From contig VZTG01007753.1 of the NCBI GenBank assembly GCA_013397845.1, positions 186,001 to 250,000 of the forward strand: a stretch of 64,000 bases of DNA, read 5' to 3'. The stretch comes from Melanocharis versteri (lineage: Eukaryota; Chordata; Aves; Passeriformes; Melanocharitidae). Of the stretch, positions 34,009 to 45,629 are shown in pieces. The notes below the pieces were generated by a model. That model saw only the letters and a program-made list of their open reading frames with translations, did not search any database and had not been told where the DNA came from. Each line of letters begins with the position of its first letter. Position 1 is the first letter of the stretch. A program made the translations under genes and the position numbers.

Positions 34009-34196
34009 AGGTAATGGAGATCATTAACTTCACTCACTGAGAGCGATTTCTGCTGCTTTCCAGCAGCAAAAAAACTCCAACCTGGTCACTCATTTCCCTT
34101 CCACAGAGATGATGGCCGCTGAAGGAGGATCACTGAAATGTTGGAACGCACATTTCCTGTTACACTGCGGCCCCCAACACAAAAAACACGTTGGCC

Positions 34197-34651
34197 TGTT
34201 GGAACAAGTCCAGAGGAGGCCACTAAGGTGATCACAGGGCTCTGTGCTTTGAAGACAGGCTCAGAGAGATGGGTCTGTTCAGCCTGGGGAAGAGAAGGCT
34301 CCAGGGGGACTTTAGAGACCCCTCCAGTGCCTAAAAGGGGCCCTCAGGCAGGATGGAGAGGGACTTTTCACAAGGATGTGTACAGACAGCACGAGGGGGA
34401 ATGGATTTATGTTGAAGTAGGACAAATTTAGATGGGATATTAGGAAGAAATCCTTCCCTGTGAGGGTGCTGAGGCCCTGGCACAGGTTTCCCAGCAGCTG
34501 TCCCATCTCTGGAAGTGTCCAAGGCCAGGTTGGATGGGGCTTGGAGCAACCCGGGATAGTGGAAGGTCTCCCTGCCCATGGATGGGGGATGGAATGAGAT
34601 GATCTCGAAGGTCCCTCCCAACCCAAAACATTCCAGGATTCTGTGATTCTA
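34197..34651 (+). mobile_element. CR1 LINE 3' part, 455 bp (type A)
   Basis: It begins CTGTTGGAACAAGTCCAGAG and includes CTGTTCAGCCTGGGGAAGAG and the full 3' region. It ends CATTCCAGGATTCTGTGATT. A small deletion removes part of the AAGCTGTGGCTGCCCCATCC block. Confidence 0.95.
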
Positions 34652-34959
34652 CAAATATCCAGAGCAGTGTTGTTTGTGCAGCACTGGCTGCTTGGTCTCA
34701 GGTTTAATCCAACACCAGGCCCAACAGTGCCAGGCACTGAGGAGGAATCTAAATGATGGCTTTTGTCTTCAGGACATCCCCAGTCCATTTAGAGGAGGAT
34801 TCCACTGGAGAGCCAGAAGGAATAAAAGAAAAAGCGGGCATTGTGATGTGTGTTGGCGAGTCCAGTGGTCTGTTTTCAGACTTCTGCCACGGTAAATATC
34901 CATTATGCACTCACTAATTACTGTGTGCCTGCCCAATTCCCCTGCCTCCAACAGAACTG

Positions 34960-35255
34960 AATGAAATTGGAAAAGACGCAGGAAAAGGTGACGGGGATTA
35001 TCAGGCAAGTGGAACAATCTCTTTGCAAAGAGTGAGTAAATAAATTAGGCTTCATCATTCCAGAAAATGAGACAGTTGGGAACTGACAGAGGTCTGCAGG
35101 GCCCTGAGCGGCCTCAGAAAGGGAGTGACTGTTCATTCAGCATCTTCTTTTTAATGCAAAACAGGACAAACAGAACGAGAGGTACTGGGAGTTCTGACAT
35201 GGAAATAGCAGGTGGCAGCCTCAAAATGAGCAAAATAATTCACACAGCAGAAAAA
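34960..35255 (+). mobile_element. Old CR1 LINE fragment (type C)
   Basis: AAATTAGGCTTCATCATTCC, TCATTCAGCATCTTCTTTTT, AATGCAAAACAGGACAAACA and TAGCAGGTGGCAGCCTCAAA resemble the RT-frame region of an ancient CR1 in sense orientation. It is strongly decayed and boundaries are approximate. Confidence 0.55.
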
Positions 35256-37437
35256 AAAAAAAAGGACAGGATTTCTCAGTGTAGGACATAAGAGTTGCTA
35301 AATATTTACACATCTTCAAAAACTGATGAGACAAATTAATGAAAAAAATGTCAATCAGCTAAATACAATAGCACCATTTCCAACTCCAGAGGTATCTGAA
35401 GGGTAAAGTAGCATCTCTCTGTCTTTTCCTCTCATCCTGTCACTTGATACCTGGGAGAAGAGATGATGCCCACCTTTTCCTCATCCTTTTGCACTGTTTG
35501 CCCCCTCATCCCAGAAAAGATGGAGACTCCTTACCCCTCCTTTTGTTGTTGATGTATCTATAGAAACCGTGCTTTTATGTGCCAAGTCACTGCCAGAAAA
35601 ATGAAATTGGTGACTGTTGAGCACAAAAAATGAAGCAAAGGTGTCTCATTTTGTACCTCTGTGAGCACAGGCCAGTACAAAATGAGCCCAAATCAGGTTT
35701 CAGGTTTGGCCCTGAAATTCTGTCTATAAACAGCTGGAAAAGACCTGTGGACTTCACAGTGACTCTCACCACAGCAATGTCTCACAATTCATGAGGGATT
35801 AAACATATCAGAAAAAAAAGGGGAGAGAGTCTTCCGAGACAAAAGCCTGTGAATTGCTTAATGCCTAAAAAATTCAGGCTTTATAAAAAATAATGAATGT
35901 TTATCTCCCCATCTAGCAGGGGAAAATACATAAAATAAAAAAAAATAAAAATACTGCATAAGTAAATGAAAGCCATAAAGAAGGGAAAGGGAGGATGAAA
36001 AACAAGTATGCATTTATAAAATAGTGGCATATCCCATAAACAGAAGTGACGCAAAGTGTAAAACCTTTTCAATAAAAACCTTGAACTTCACAAGGCTTTA
36101 CCTTCCTCTAATTACAACCACATCTTGTGTCTTTTCAACCAACAATCATGATCTACGTATTAAACTTTTAGATTTTATTCTGCCTCGCAGTGGCAGGTTG
36201 TATAATGCTTTGAAAATGAGCATATAAGTAAGGTTTATTATTATTTAAAACCCCAAAAGTGTGGATTGCAACATTTTAATTCCTTTTTTTTTTTTTTTTA
36301 ATTAAACTGAACCAAGGCTGACAGCCTTTAGGAATTAATATATTTGTAAGGATGCACTCCAAAGACCTGCAAGATCTACTACTATCCTCAAATAATCCTA
36401 AATCACAACCCTTCCCTGCTAATGCATTTTGCTTCCCATTATCCCTGACTTATTAAAGAGCTGTTTGTGTCATTTGTAACCTCACTGAGTGTATTACAGA
36501 TGGTTTATTTAACAGTTATAAGTCATTAATGTCAGGTTGCAGCTTCTCTTAAGGAAGATATTTATACTGTAAAAGTGGAGCCCAAGGTCTGAATGGCTGA
36601 ATAACTTAAAGATCTTTGGATGCTGCTTAACGTGCAGTGCTTGTAACCCCTCCATAATCTGCTATTTTGGTAATTCTGACCTAAAATCAAGAAGAACTCC
36701 TGAGATAAATCAGTAATTCTTCCCCATCTTTGATGTCCAGCTGAGGTGGATGAGGTGAGTGTTACATGATGCAGCAGATGTGTGTCACGAGAGTAAGAGA
36801 GGGTGATATCTCATGGCTCTGCTGGTGTCTGGACAATATTTTCAGGGTGTTTTTCTAGTCCTTGAAAGAATGAAACAGCTCCTGGAAATGCCGGGGTGTT
36901 TGATGCAGTAGAAGGAATCCTGGCTGCTTCTCTCTCTGGATATCAGTAGATCCACATAAATGGATGTCCACCTGTTTTACCTCTGGAAATGAAATCATTC
37001 CTCCGAGGTGCTGGCAGGGGGTGGTTTGTGGTGGCTGTCAGTGGATAATGCCAGGACTCTTCTGAGAGACTGTTTTAGCAGAAAAAAAACNGACTCTCTG
37101 CTGTAGCTCCTGACTCCGGAAACTCATTCTGCAAAGTGTTCACAGCTCCTAAAAGTCCCACATCTGAGTCATTGCTGACGTGGTGATGGCCATGTAGGAG
37201 CGCTCCTACTTCTGCAAAATATCTGTGTGACACCAGCCCTTGCTCTTCTCTACTGCAGAGAAATTCATGGAGTGTCGCCCCTGTGGGCAATGGTAAAGGA
37301 CCTCACCTGTAAAGAACTGGATTTTCTTTCCTGCTGCTTTCTGGTTATCCCTTGGTTTGTCGTTTGAAGCTTGAGGAGTTATTTCCTTTCTAAACAGTGA
37401 CATTTAATGAACCTCTCTTGCTTCCAACCCTGTATTA
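35256..37437. other. Unique, AT-rich interval with possible conserved element
   Basis: A short A run starts it. The 36060-36620 part is repeat-free, rich in homeodomain-like TAAT motifs and includes a long T run near 36279. An N lies at 37091. No gene is recognised. Confidence 0.45.
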
Positions 37438-37788
37438 TCACAGAATCAGAGGATGGTTTGGATTGTAAGGGACATTAAAGGTCACCTAATTCCAACCTCC
37501 CCTGCCTTGGGCAGGGACACCTTCCACCAGCAGGTGAAAAGACGCTGAAGGCTCTTTGTATCCTGCTCTCTGTACCCTGATGGAATTTTATTTTACAATT
37601 TAAATTACCAGGAAAAAGATGCGTTGTGGATTGCAGGAATGCAGTTAAATGCTCATCAGTCCCAAGCACAAAATGACCTTGATTCCTGTTGAGACCTCTA
37701 CACCCTGCTTCCCTTTCCAACTGCCCACTGGCAGATTTCTGCTGATTGTTTAAACCAGGCTTCCTTCCAAGAGAGGAAGCTGTGGGAA
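37170..37788. repeat. Left copy of a 619-bp exact duplication
   Basis: It is the same as 37790-38408 in every line that I compared (offset 620). The copy ends at a single N (37789). It contains a CR1 fragment, which is therefore also doubled. The layout matches two contig ends that overlap but were not merged. Confidence 0.93.
37438..37530 (-). mobile_element. CR1 LINE 3' fragment (type A, short)
   Basis: TCACAGAATCAGAGGATGGT, CCTCCCCTGCCTTGGGCAGG and GACACCTTCCACCAG. Only the terminal 93 bp remain. It lies inside the left copy of the 619-bp duplication. Confidence 0.9.
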
Positions 37789-37789
37789 N

Positions 37790-38408
37790 CATTGCTGACG
37801 TGGTGATGGCCATGTAGGAGCGCTCCTACTTCTGCAAAATATCTGTGTGACACCAGCCCTTGCTCTTCTCTACTGCAGAGAAATTCATGGAGTGTCGCCC
37901 CTGTGGGCAATGGTAAAGGACCTCACCTGTAAAGAACTGGATTTTCTTTCCTGCTGCTTTCTGGTTATCCCTTGGTTTGTCGTTTGAAGCTTGAGGAGTT
38001 ATTTCCTTTCTAAACAGTGACATTTAATGAACCTCTCTTGCTTCCAACCCTGTATTATCACAGAATCAGAGGATGGTTTGGATTGTAAGGGACATTAAAG
38101 GTCACCTAATTCCAACCTCCCCTGCCTTGGGCAGGGACACCTTCCACCAGCAGGTGAAAAGACGCTGAAGGCTCTTTGTATCCTGCTCTCTGTACCCTGA
38201 TGGAATTTTATTTTACAATTTAAATTACCAGGAAAAAGATGCGTTGTGGATTGCAGGAATGCAGTTAAATGCTCATCAGTCCCAAGCACAAAATGACCTT
38301 GATTCCTGTTGAGACCTCTACACCCTGCTTCCCTTTCCAACTGCCCACTGGCAGATTTCTGCTGATTGTTTAAACCAGGCTTCCTTCCAAGAGAGGAAGC
38401 TGTGGGAA
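37790..38408. repeat. Right copy of a 619-bp exact duplication
   Basis: It starts right after the N with CATTGCTGACGTGGTGATGG and continues past the point where the left copy stops. It carries the continuing unique sequence. Confidence 0.93.
38058..38150 (-). mobile_element. CR1 LINE 3' fragment, second copy
   Basis: Identical to 37438-37530. If the duplication is an assembly artefact this is the same locus counted twice. Confidence 0.88.
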
Positions 38409-38919
38409 AAGCTTTCCTCAGCAATAAGACCTGTAGGGACAGAGATTTTGATTATTTTTGTGTTGTTTAAACACAGGTTGCCCATAGTTACAAACCATCA
38501 AAATAAGTGACATGTGCATTGGAGGCAGCAAAAAAAAAAAAAAACCAAACAAACCAGTTTCATAGTCTTTGTCCAGGGTTTTTATGTTTTGCTTCTCTTG
38601 GGGGCCTCAAAGTTCCCTTCTGCCACTGGGAGGAAAGAGAAGGAAAAGCCATAAATCAACAACGTTGTGGTCTCTGCCAGGTACAGAGCAAATGTGCAGA
38701 GAGGCAAAGAAAAGCAGATGCTCGCAGCTCCCAGAGGGCTGATTCTGCATTTCCCAGCACCTCCTGCTGAAAGGTGCTTCTCTGCTGGGCTGTTGCCTCT
38801 CCTGTGGTCACCTGAACCCAGCCTGGGAGTGTCACATGAAGGGACCACTCAGGTCCTGTCTCCAGCCCCCTTGGGCTCCATGTCTCACAAACCCAGTTGT
38901 TTAAAGTGATAACAAAACA
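38409..38919. other. Unique sequence, no gene recognised
   Basis: An A run lies near 38530. GC content rises toward the right. No coding or repeat signature is recognised. Confidence 0.5.
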
Positions 38920-39190
38920 ATAGAATTGTTTAGGCTGGAAAAATCCTCAAAGATCATAGAGCCCAACCATTAACCCGGCAGTGACAGATTCACCCCTCAA
39001 CCGTGTCCCCAAGTGCCACATCCAAACATCCTCTATATCCCTCCAGGGATGGTGACACAACCACTTTGCCAGGCAGCCTCTTCCAGCGCTTGGCCACCCT
39101 TTGGGGGAGCAAACTTTTCCTAATATCCAATCTAAACTTCCCCTGACACAACCTGAGGCTCTTTCCTCTTGTCCTGTAGTGTTCTGCCTT
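38920..39190 (-). mobile_element. CR1 LINE 3' fragment (type B)
   Basis: ATAGAATTGTTTAGGCTGGA, CCCAAGTGCCACATCCAAAC, CCAGGGATGGTGACACAACC and TTTTCCTAATATCCAATCTA are in the expected order. It ends at TCCTCTTGTCCTGTAGTG. Confidence 0.94.
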
Positions 39191-40083
39191 CCAAGCATTC
39201 AAGATTTTAGTTCTGTCGAGGTCCTATTTCAGCACCTCTCTCCTCTGATAGCCAGGAATCACCCTCCAATTTGCAGTCAAAATTTATTTCTGGCCTAAAT
39301 AAATCTCTTTTTTTTCTGCCTCTGTTGACTTTTCAATGAAGTGGCTCTTCTCCCTCTATATCCAATGCTTCTGGTGCTCCTCTGTGTGATCACCTCATTT
39401 TAGTGATCTAAGCCAGGTCAGATTTTTTTGTTTCTTCTTCAAGAGCTGAGCTTTTCATTCCCTGTGAGACCTTCAATCACATTTTTCTTATCCTCACGTT
39501 TATATTATTTTTTTTCTTTGTTCTTGGGTAATGAGATGCGCATGTTGCATTTCTTCTATGGATTCCCCAGGAACAGGACAGTGTGCCACAGCTCCAAGAA
39601 TTACTTCCACTAAGGAAACTATTCCTAATACATCCTCACCCTCAATGGGCCCTGGTAATTGGGACCCTGGATGCTTTAAACCATTGTCACCATTTATGGT
39701 TTGGCTGCAGAAATACAACTGATAGGACTGGAAGAGGATCTTCTTGGAAATCACAATCAGAGGAAAGAAACCAGCATTCAGAAACAAGCCTGTCTCTAGT
39801 TTTTAATGATCTAATCAAAGACAAATTGCTCCTTGGCTGCTACACATGAAAACAGAGATGAAAAATGGACAAAGGTTTGAGAAATCAAAGAGAGACCAGA
39901 CCCATAGGGGTGTTTTAATTTCTTCTGAGGTAAATGGGAGTGGGGCATCTAAATGCCTTCATGGGTATAAATGACTAAATGGGTTTGGTCTGTACACTTT
40001 GAGAGGTTATTTTAAAAGGCATTTGCTCCTGTTTTTGAAAGCTCTTTTGAAGTTTATTAAAGCTGAGAACTGCCACAAGAAAG
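39191..40083. other. Unique sequence, no gene recognised
   Basis: T-rich at 39300-39530. Nothing else is recognised. Confidence 0.5.
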
Positions 40084-40224
40084 ATCACGAAATCACAGAA
40101 TGGGTAAAGTTTGAAGGGACCCCAGTGGGGTCATCGGGTCTCACCTCCCTGCTCAAGCAGGGCTATCCCAGAGCACATGGCACAGAATTGTGTCCAGAGA
40201 GTTCTGGAATATCTCCAGTGAGGG
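40084..40224 (-). mobile_element. CR1 LINE 3' fragment (type C)
   Basis: AAATCACAGAATGGGTAAAG, TCCCTGCTCAAGCAGGGCTA and GTGTCCAGAGAGTTCTGGAA match an older CR1 3' end. It is cut at an A-rich segment (AAAAAGAAAAAGAAA). Confidence 0.85.
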
Positions 40225-41273
40225 AGATAAAAAAGAAAAAGAAATCAAAATTTAGTTTATCTGATAAAGGTGAGGGTAGGTGTTCAAAAGGTTTTGAGGA
40301 GGAAAAGTTATTTAAAAGAGGGCATAATTATGATATAAAAAATTAGCAGCAGTGTACGAAGCCCTTGAATCTCACCAAGAAAACACTAATTTTGAGATTC
40401 CTTAGAATATGGAGACAGGATTATTAAAAGTACTGCATTGCAAGGAAGAAGTGCAGGAGATCTGATGACACTGGCTCAGTCTTCTCCATAGTTAATAAGC
40501 AATAATCAAGGCCAAAATTTTCAGTGGTGAGGTGCTCTCTGCTCTCTCCCCACTTAACATCCACAGACAGACCATTTCTTCCATGCTTTATTGTTTTCCA
40601 TATTTACAAAAAAAAACAGAATTAGGCTCCATCTGCAGCTTGTGAGGCTGCAAAAGGCAAACAATTTCCCCCAGACTGAGAGCAATAATAGGTTGTTCTA
40701 CATGCAAATTGGGCAAAGCAAATGCTGGGTAATTTGCTAAAAATGAGACTCCGATGATCTCTGTTCCAAACTGTCATTTAAGACAAACAAATGTATTTGC
40801 ATGTGAGGAATTGTGCCAGGGTACAGCTGGAGGAATCTGAATAGCTGGGGTGTTGATTCAGGCTAAGACTGCACCATGTGGGGTGGCTGGAGAATTGGGG
40901 ATCAAAGAGAATTTGCTCCATAATTGTAGGGAATTGGGGAATATCCCTTGGGAAGCAGAAAGCTCCTGTGCTTGTAGATACCTTCAGGAATTGTTATCCT
41001 GGGTCAGGCCAACGGAACATCTGGTGATAAAACCTGTCTCTGATGGCAGAGCAAACACCTAAGGAAGTTACAGAGTTGTATTTCTCTCAATATTCCCTCT
41101 TGGAGACTGGCTTGGGACTTTCTTTGCTGTTGAGAGACTTTTGGGGAATGGCTTTAAGTTAAGAAAAGGATAAATTTAGATTGGATATATGTATCAGAAG
41201 AAACCTGTGTCACCTTCTGACCTGGAGAACCATCAGGGGAAGGACTGGTAGAGACAGAAACTAAATGAGTTAC
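40225..41273. other. Unique sequence, no gene recognised
   Basis: A-rich near the left end. No repeat family or gene is recognised. Confidence 0.5.
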
Positions 41274-41495
41274 ATGGAATCATGGAATAATTTTGGTTGG
41301 AAGGGATCTTAAAAATCATCTCATTCCACCCCCCTGCCATGGGCAGGGACGCCTTCCACTGTCCCAGGTTGTTCCAAGCGCCGTCCAACCTGGCCTTGGA
41401 CACTTCCTGGGGTGGGGCATCCACAGCTTTTCTGGGCAATCTATTCCAGGGCCTCACCACCCTCAAAGGGAAGAATTTATTCCTGATATCTAATC
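41274..41495 (-). mobile_element. CR1 LINE 3' fragment (type A)
   Basis: From CATGGAATCATGGAATAATT through CCTGCCATGGGCAGGGACGC to GGAAGAATTTATTCCTGATA. It runs into a short imperfect ATCATAATC run. Confidence 0.95.
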
Positions 41496-42101
41496 ATAAT
41501 CATAATTGATAATCTAAATAATTCATAATCCAACAATCGATTGCAATTCGAACCTTCCCAGTTTCTCCTAATGAAGGCAGGCCCCAAAAGAGAGATAAAT
41601 GGGGAGCAAAGCCCAGTGATGAGCAACTGAGCATCAGATGTGAACAAAGTCCCCTCAGGAATGCACCTCCGGACCATCTCCAGGGTCGTGGTGCTGCAAG
41701 CACAGCAGGACATTTCTCATGCCATGGGCAAAGCAGGCTGACCCCAATCTTAACTGGATCTAGGCTGACAAACCCTCTGGCAGCTCCTGGGAAACAACAG
41801 TGGGATAACTGGGGAACATGCATGGAATGTGCGGCTGCATTAGCAGCGGGCAGCTGCCCGGCTGTGATCCATAAATCCGTGAATTCTCACTGCAGGAGGA
41901 GGAGCCAGTTCAGGTTTAGAACACCTGGTTGTGGGTAGGGACTGGGCAAGTGGCAATCGCAGGCGTGGAGTGCTGCAGAGAGGCTGGGGCAGGTGATGGA
42001 ACACAAAAGGCACCTTTTCCAAAGGTCACTCACCTTGCTGTTCTCATTCTTCTATGGAACAGACTAGAAAGATTCTTCCAGCAGAACGAAAGCTTTTGGT
42101 T
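41496..42101. other. Unique sequence, no gene recognised
   Basis: A moderately GC-rich stretch around 41700-42010. No gene or repeat is recognised. Confidence 0.5.
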
Positions 42102-42362
42102 AATCACAGAATCATAGAATCGCAGAATTCTTAAGGTGGGAAAAGACCTCTAAGATCATCAAATTCAGCTCTCAAACCACCACACCACATTCACCAGCAA
42201 ACCTTGTCCTCAAGTGCCACATGCACACTTCCAGGGATGGTCACTCCACCACCTCCCTGGACAGACTGTTCCTATGCTTGACAGCCCTTTCCATGAAGAA
42301 ATTTGTCCTAATATCCAGTCTAAACCTCTTCTGCTGTAACTTGAGCCCAATTCCTCTTGCAT
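42102..42362 (-). mobile_element. CR1 LINE 3' fragment (type B)
   Basis: It has an intact head of three terminal units (ATCACAGAATCATAGAATCG). TCCTCAAGTGCCACATGCAC, GGTCACTCCACCACCTCCCT and CCCTTTCCATGAAGAAATTT follow. It ends at TTCCTCTTGC, directly before another CR1 copy in the same orientation. Confidence 0.95.
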
Positions 42363-42367
42363 TTTTT

Positions 42368-42727
42368 ACAGAATCACAGAATTAGGGTTGGAAAAGNNNN
42401 NNNNNNNNNNNNNNNNNNNNNNNNNNNNNNNNNNNNNNNNNNNNNNNNNNNNNNNNNNNNNNNNNNNNNNNNNNNNNNNNNNNNNNNNNNNNNNNNNNNN
42501 NNNNNNNACAGGAATGTGTCCAGAGGAGTTTGGAATGTCTCCAGAGGGGAAGAATCCACACACTCCTTGGGCAGCTGTTTCAGTGCTCTGCCACCCTGCA
42601 TGGAAAGAAGCTCTTCCTCATGTTGAGGTGGAACTTGTTGAGTTTTAGTTGATGGCCATTGCTCCTTGTCCTGTCTCAGGGCTCCGCTGACAAGAGTCTG
42701 GCACCATCTTCTTGGCACCCTCTTTAC
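42368..42727 (-). mobile_element. CR1 LINE 3' part with a sequence gap
   Basis: The left piece (CAGAATCACAGAATTAGGGT) is a CR1 terminus. The right piece has GAATGTGTCCAGAGGAGTTT, CAGTGCTCTGCCACCCTGCA and GAAAGAAGCTCTTCCTCATG, which is CR1 further in. The 111-N gap lies between, so the element is probably one copy. Confidence 0.85.
42397..42507. other. Assembly gap, 111 N
   Basis: Unknown bases only. The gap is inside a CR1 copy that follows another CR1 copy in the same orientation, a setting where assemblers often fail. Confidence 0.99.
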
Positions 42728-42749
42728 CTGCAAAAAGAGAGCATTTTTA

Positions 42750-42812
42750 ATATATTTATATATATATAAAATATTAAATTATGATTATATAATATATATA
42801 TATATACACATA
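42750..42812. repeat. AT-dinucleotide microsatellite, interrupted
   Basis: Two TA runs (42757-42769 and 42786-42805) are separated by AT-rich bases. Confidence 0.88.
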
Positions 42813-44203
42813 TTTCCTTTTCTGCCAGAAACGAGGGTCAAAATATTAAAACTCTGCATGATCTTATCCAACACACAAAGTACTGTGGGTTTACATGGCA
42901 CAATCAGGGCTAAAACATCCAAGGAAACTCTGTTGGTAGGGAAGTGCAAAGTCAAGAGACTCCTTTTAGGCCTGGGACTGAAAAATATAAAGTGTTTTGA
43001 ATTAAGAGTGAGGAATAGAGTCCACTTTCTTAATCCCTGTGGTGAAGAATATCTCAGCAAGCAGCTCATGGAGGTGCCCTGGACAGAAGCATGGAAATGA
43101 CAAGAAATGCAGGCTTATATAGGAGACAATTTGATTTTCTGTCCTGCTAAGAGAGAGCATTTTTAATTCTCATTCTTCCCGTACCTGTCTGTCATTTTAC
43201 CCTTTTCAACCTATTCTCCCAGTGCTGGTTCCTGACAGCTCTGACCTTTTGTAGCAACTCAAGCACACGAGGGTGGGCCTGACAACGTGAAAAGATAGAA
43301 TCAGAGCTGGATTTAAGTGTAAGGATCAATCTTTGAAATGCAGCCATGGTTTGTTTTTTTTTTAATAATCATATCTAACAAAATAAGATAAGATTAAAAA
43401 AAATAGATAATATGGACTGAATAAATATTTGAACAAGTAGTTAAATAAAACGAAGTGTGTGTGCATGTGTATATGTGAGTGTAGACAAAGTTTCAAGAAA
43501 TAAATAACGAACATTCACAAAAAAATTATTTAGGTAAAATGATGCAGACCACGCCAGTGCAAATCAGAAATGTGTCAGAAAAACACCTCACACTGACTCC
43601 TAACCCAGACCAACTCCAGAGTTTTGAGCCTGGTCAAGTGGTGCAAGGATGATGACAGCAGATTTCTGGTCCTAAATTTCAGGAATGGTATTTGCAGTTT
43701 TTATTCCTCTTTCCCTCCCCATAATTCTGACATCTCTGCTCCTCAATAAAGCTCCAGAACTCAGGCTATAGCAGTATCTGCACTTTCACCTGTCCATCCA
43801 ACCTGCAAAAATAAAAAAAAACCCCATAATTGTGTTTCATATAATCACACCTAATGTAAGTAATCAAATGAATGGGCCGCTCACATTGACCTCTCTTTGT
43901 TCCCATTTAGCTGGGAATATGTGGATCCCTCAGGATTTTATCCTTTAAAGACACAAGGAGTAATAAAACTTTATGCCCAGAGAGAATATTCTGCCTCAGC
44001 CTTTTGTCTGTTGGAAGTTCTCCAGTGCAAGAGAAGTGTCTCAGTTTTTGGGGTTCCTAAAAAAGTGACATCTTTGTGATAGCAGATCAGCGTCAGCACC
44101 ACGAGGAGGTGAAGGACAGCAGCATTATCCATATGGAAAGAGATATAATTAGGGCAGACTTAAAAATTTTGGAGCAATTCCTTGCTAAGGCTGAATATTA
44201 AAT

Positions 44204-44225
44204 CTTCACAGAAGCTTCACAGAAG
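44204..44225. repeat. 11-bp tandem duplication
   Basis: CTTCACAGAAG is present twice in a row. Confidence 0.8.
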
Positions 44226-45302
44226 CAGCAGGAGTTTTACAGAGAAGATGCAAATTAAAGCTTTGAGTCTACTCCAAAATCCAGACCTGTCTATCATCCA
44301 ACCTACAATCCTTTAAAGGGTTTCTGTGAGCCCCAGGAATTAGGATCGTGAAATTGGAGCCATTGGAGGTACAGAACGGGATCCCTTTCAGGAGTTAAAA
44401 TCTCATTCATGCAGCTGGAACCTTAAGATCAACTAATGTTTTACAGGCTGTTCCATCAGCAGTTATTGCTGATTTAGCCTCATCTGCAACCTGGCCCAAA
44501 AGTGTGTGGTCATGACTTGCAGCTGGTTTGGGCCAGGTTTAAATTCAGGCTTCATCATAATTGGATATTTCTTGTTACTGGTGTCAAGAAAAGGAGTTCA
44601 TGCAACACAGAAATTCTCCATTTAAAGCTGTTGACTACAGCAAGCCAGGGAGCTGAAATGACATTCCTGAAGGTCTCAGACATTTCCTTGTCCCAGGAAC
44701 TTTCTAAAACATATCTCATAACCAAATTTATCTTATCTACCTAAGGGAGTCCTGAAGATGTTAGACAAACTCCTCTGGCTGCAGCCTGAGGCCTTCTGGA
44801 AAGCCTGATGGAAACATTTGTGAGGAACTGTGGCCATGGAGAACCGCTTGCTTTCCAGGCAAACAGACACCAGGAAAAACATTGGCACGAAGCTGTTTGT
44901 TATGCCTGATGAAAGTGATAAATCAGACAAGAGATGAAAGAATAACACGGGAATTGTGTCACTTTCCATGCTGAGAAAACGAGTCCAACCCAATGTCCTC
45001 TCCATGTGCTCAAATCACAGCATTCCCAAGCAGAGCCCAGCATTAACTGTTCCCTTGCAGACCTTCAGTACAGCAACCACATCATCCCTCCACCACCTCA
45101 TATTAAAGATCTTTTCTCTACAGCTGAGAGTCAAAAGCTGAGGGAAATTAAATTGCCAGAACATTGATCTTTTATTTACGGGAGAAGCTGCAGCACTGAA
45201 GCTCCAGACAGAGCTGCTGGAGGCCATGGCTGAGTCACATCTCGCAGGGCTGGAGCTTCCTCTTCTTTTTTTCCCTGTAGAAAAAGGTGGAGAGGGTGCC
45301 CT

Positions 45303-45404
45303 TTCCAGGCAGGTTGGACGGAGCCCTGAGCAAGGTGGTGTTGGAAACAGGAAATAGATGTTCTTTAAGGTCCTTTCCAACCCAACCCAAACTGTTGTAG
45401 GATC
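45303..45404 (+). mobile_element. CR1 LINE 3' fragment (type A, short)
   Basis: TTCCAGGCAGGTTGGACGGA, GCCCTGAGCAAGGTGG, AATAGATGTTCTTTAAGGTC and CAACCCAACCCAAACTGTTG. Sense orientation, about 100 bp. Confidence 0.85.
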
Positions 45405-45629
45405 CTAAGGAATGAAGGAGGGGTGAGGAGAACCCCTGTCCTGGATATTGAAGTTATAAATCAAACCTATCCTTGAAGCTGCATCTAAAATTTCCATTAT
45501 GAACATCGAAGCCAATGCTACCGGCACGAAACCTGGAGCTCTCTAAATGAGGAGTTGCTGAGCTCATTAAACTCATGGTCGAAGCCCAGATTTGTGAATA
45601 ACTGAGCAGATCCAGGACCAGAGGATTCA

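Larger units (their letters stand above)
32439..34196. other. Unique sequence with CpG-richer island
   Basis: It holds a perfect 41-bp duplication at 33428-33509, a T run near 33239 and a CpG-richer island at 33830-34030 that could be an exon (listed separately). Confidence 0.5.
42728..45302. other. Unique sequence with AT microsatellite
   Basis: It starts with an AT-dinucleotide run. A 16-bp direct repeat at 42736-42751 and 43152-43167 flanks a 400-bp segment. No gene is recognised. Confidence 0.5.

Noticed and set aside
42357..42733. Frames containing long runs of X
   Set aside because: They cross the 111-N gap and consist of CR1 sequence at the ends.
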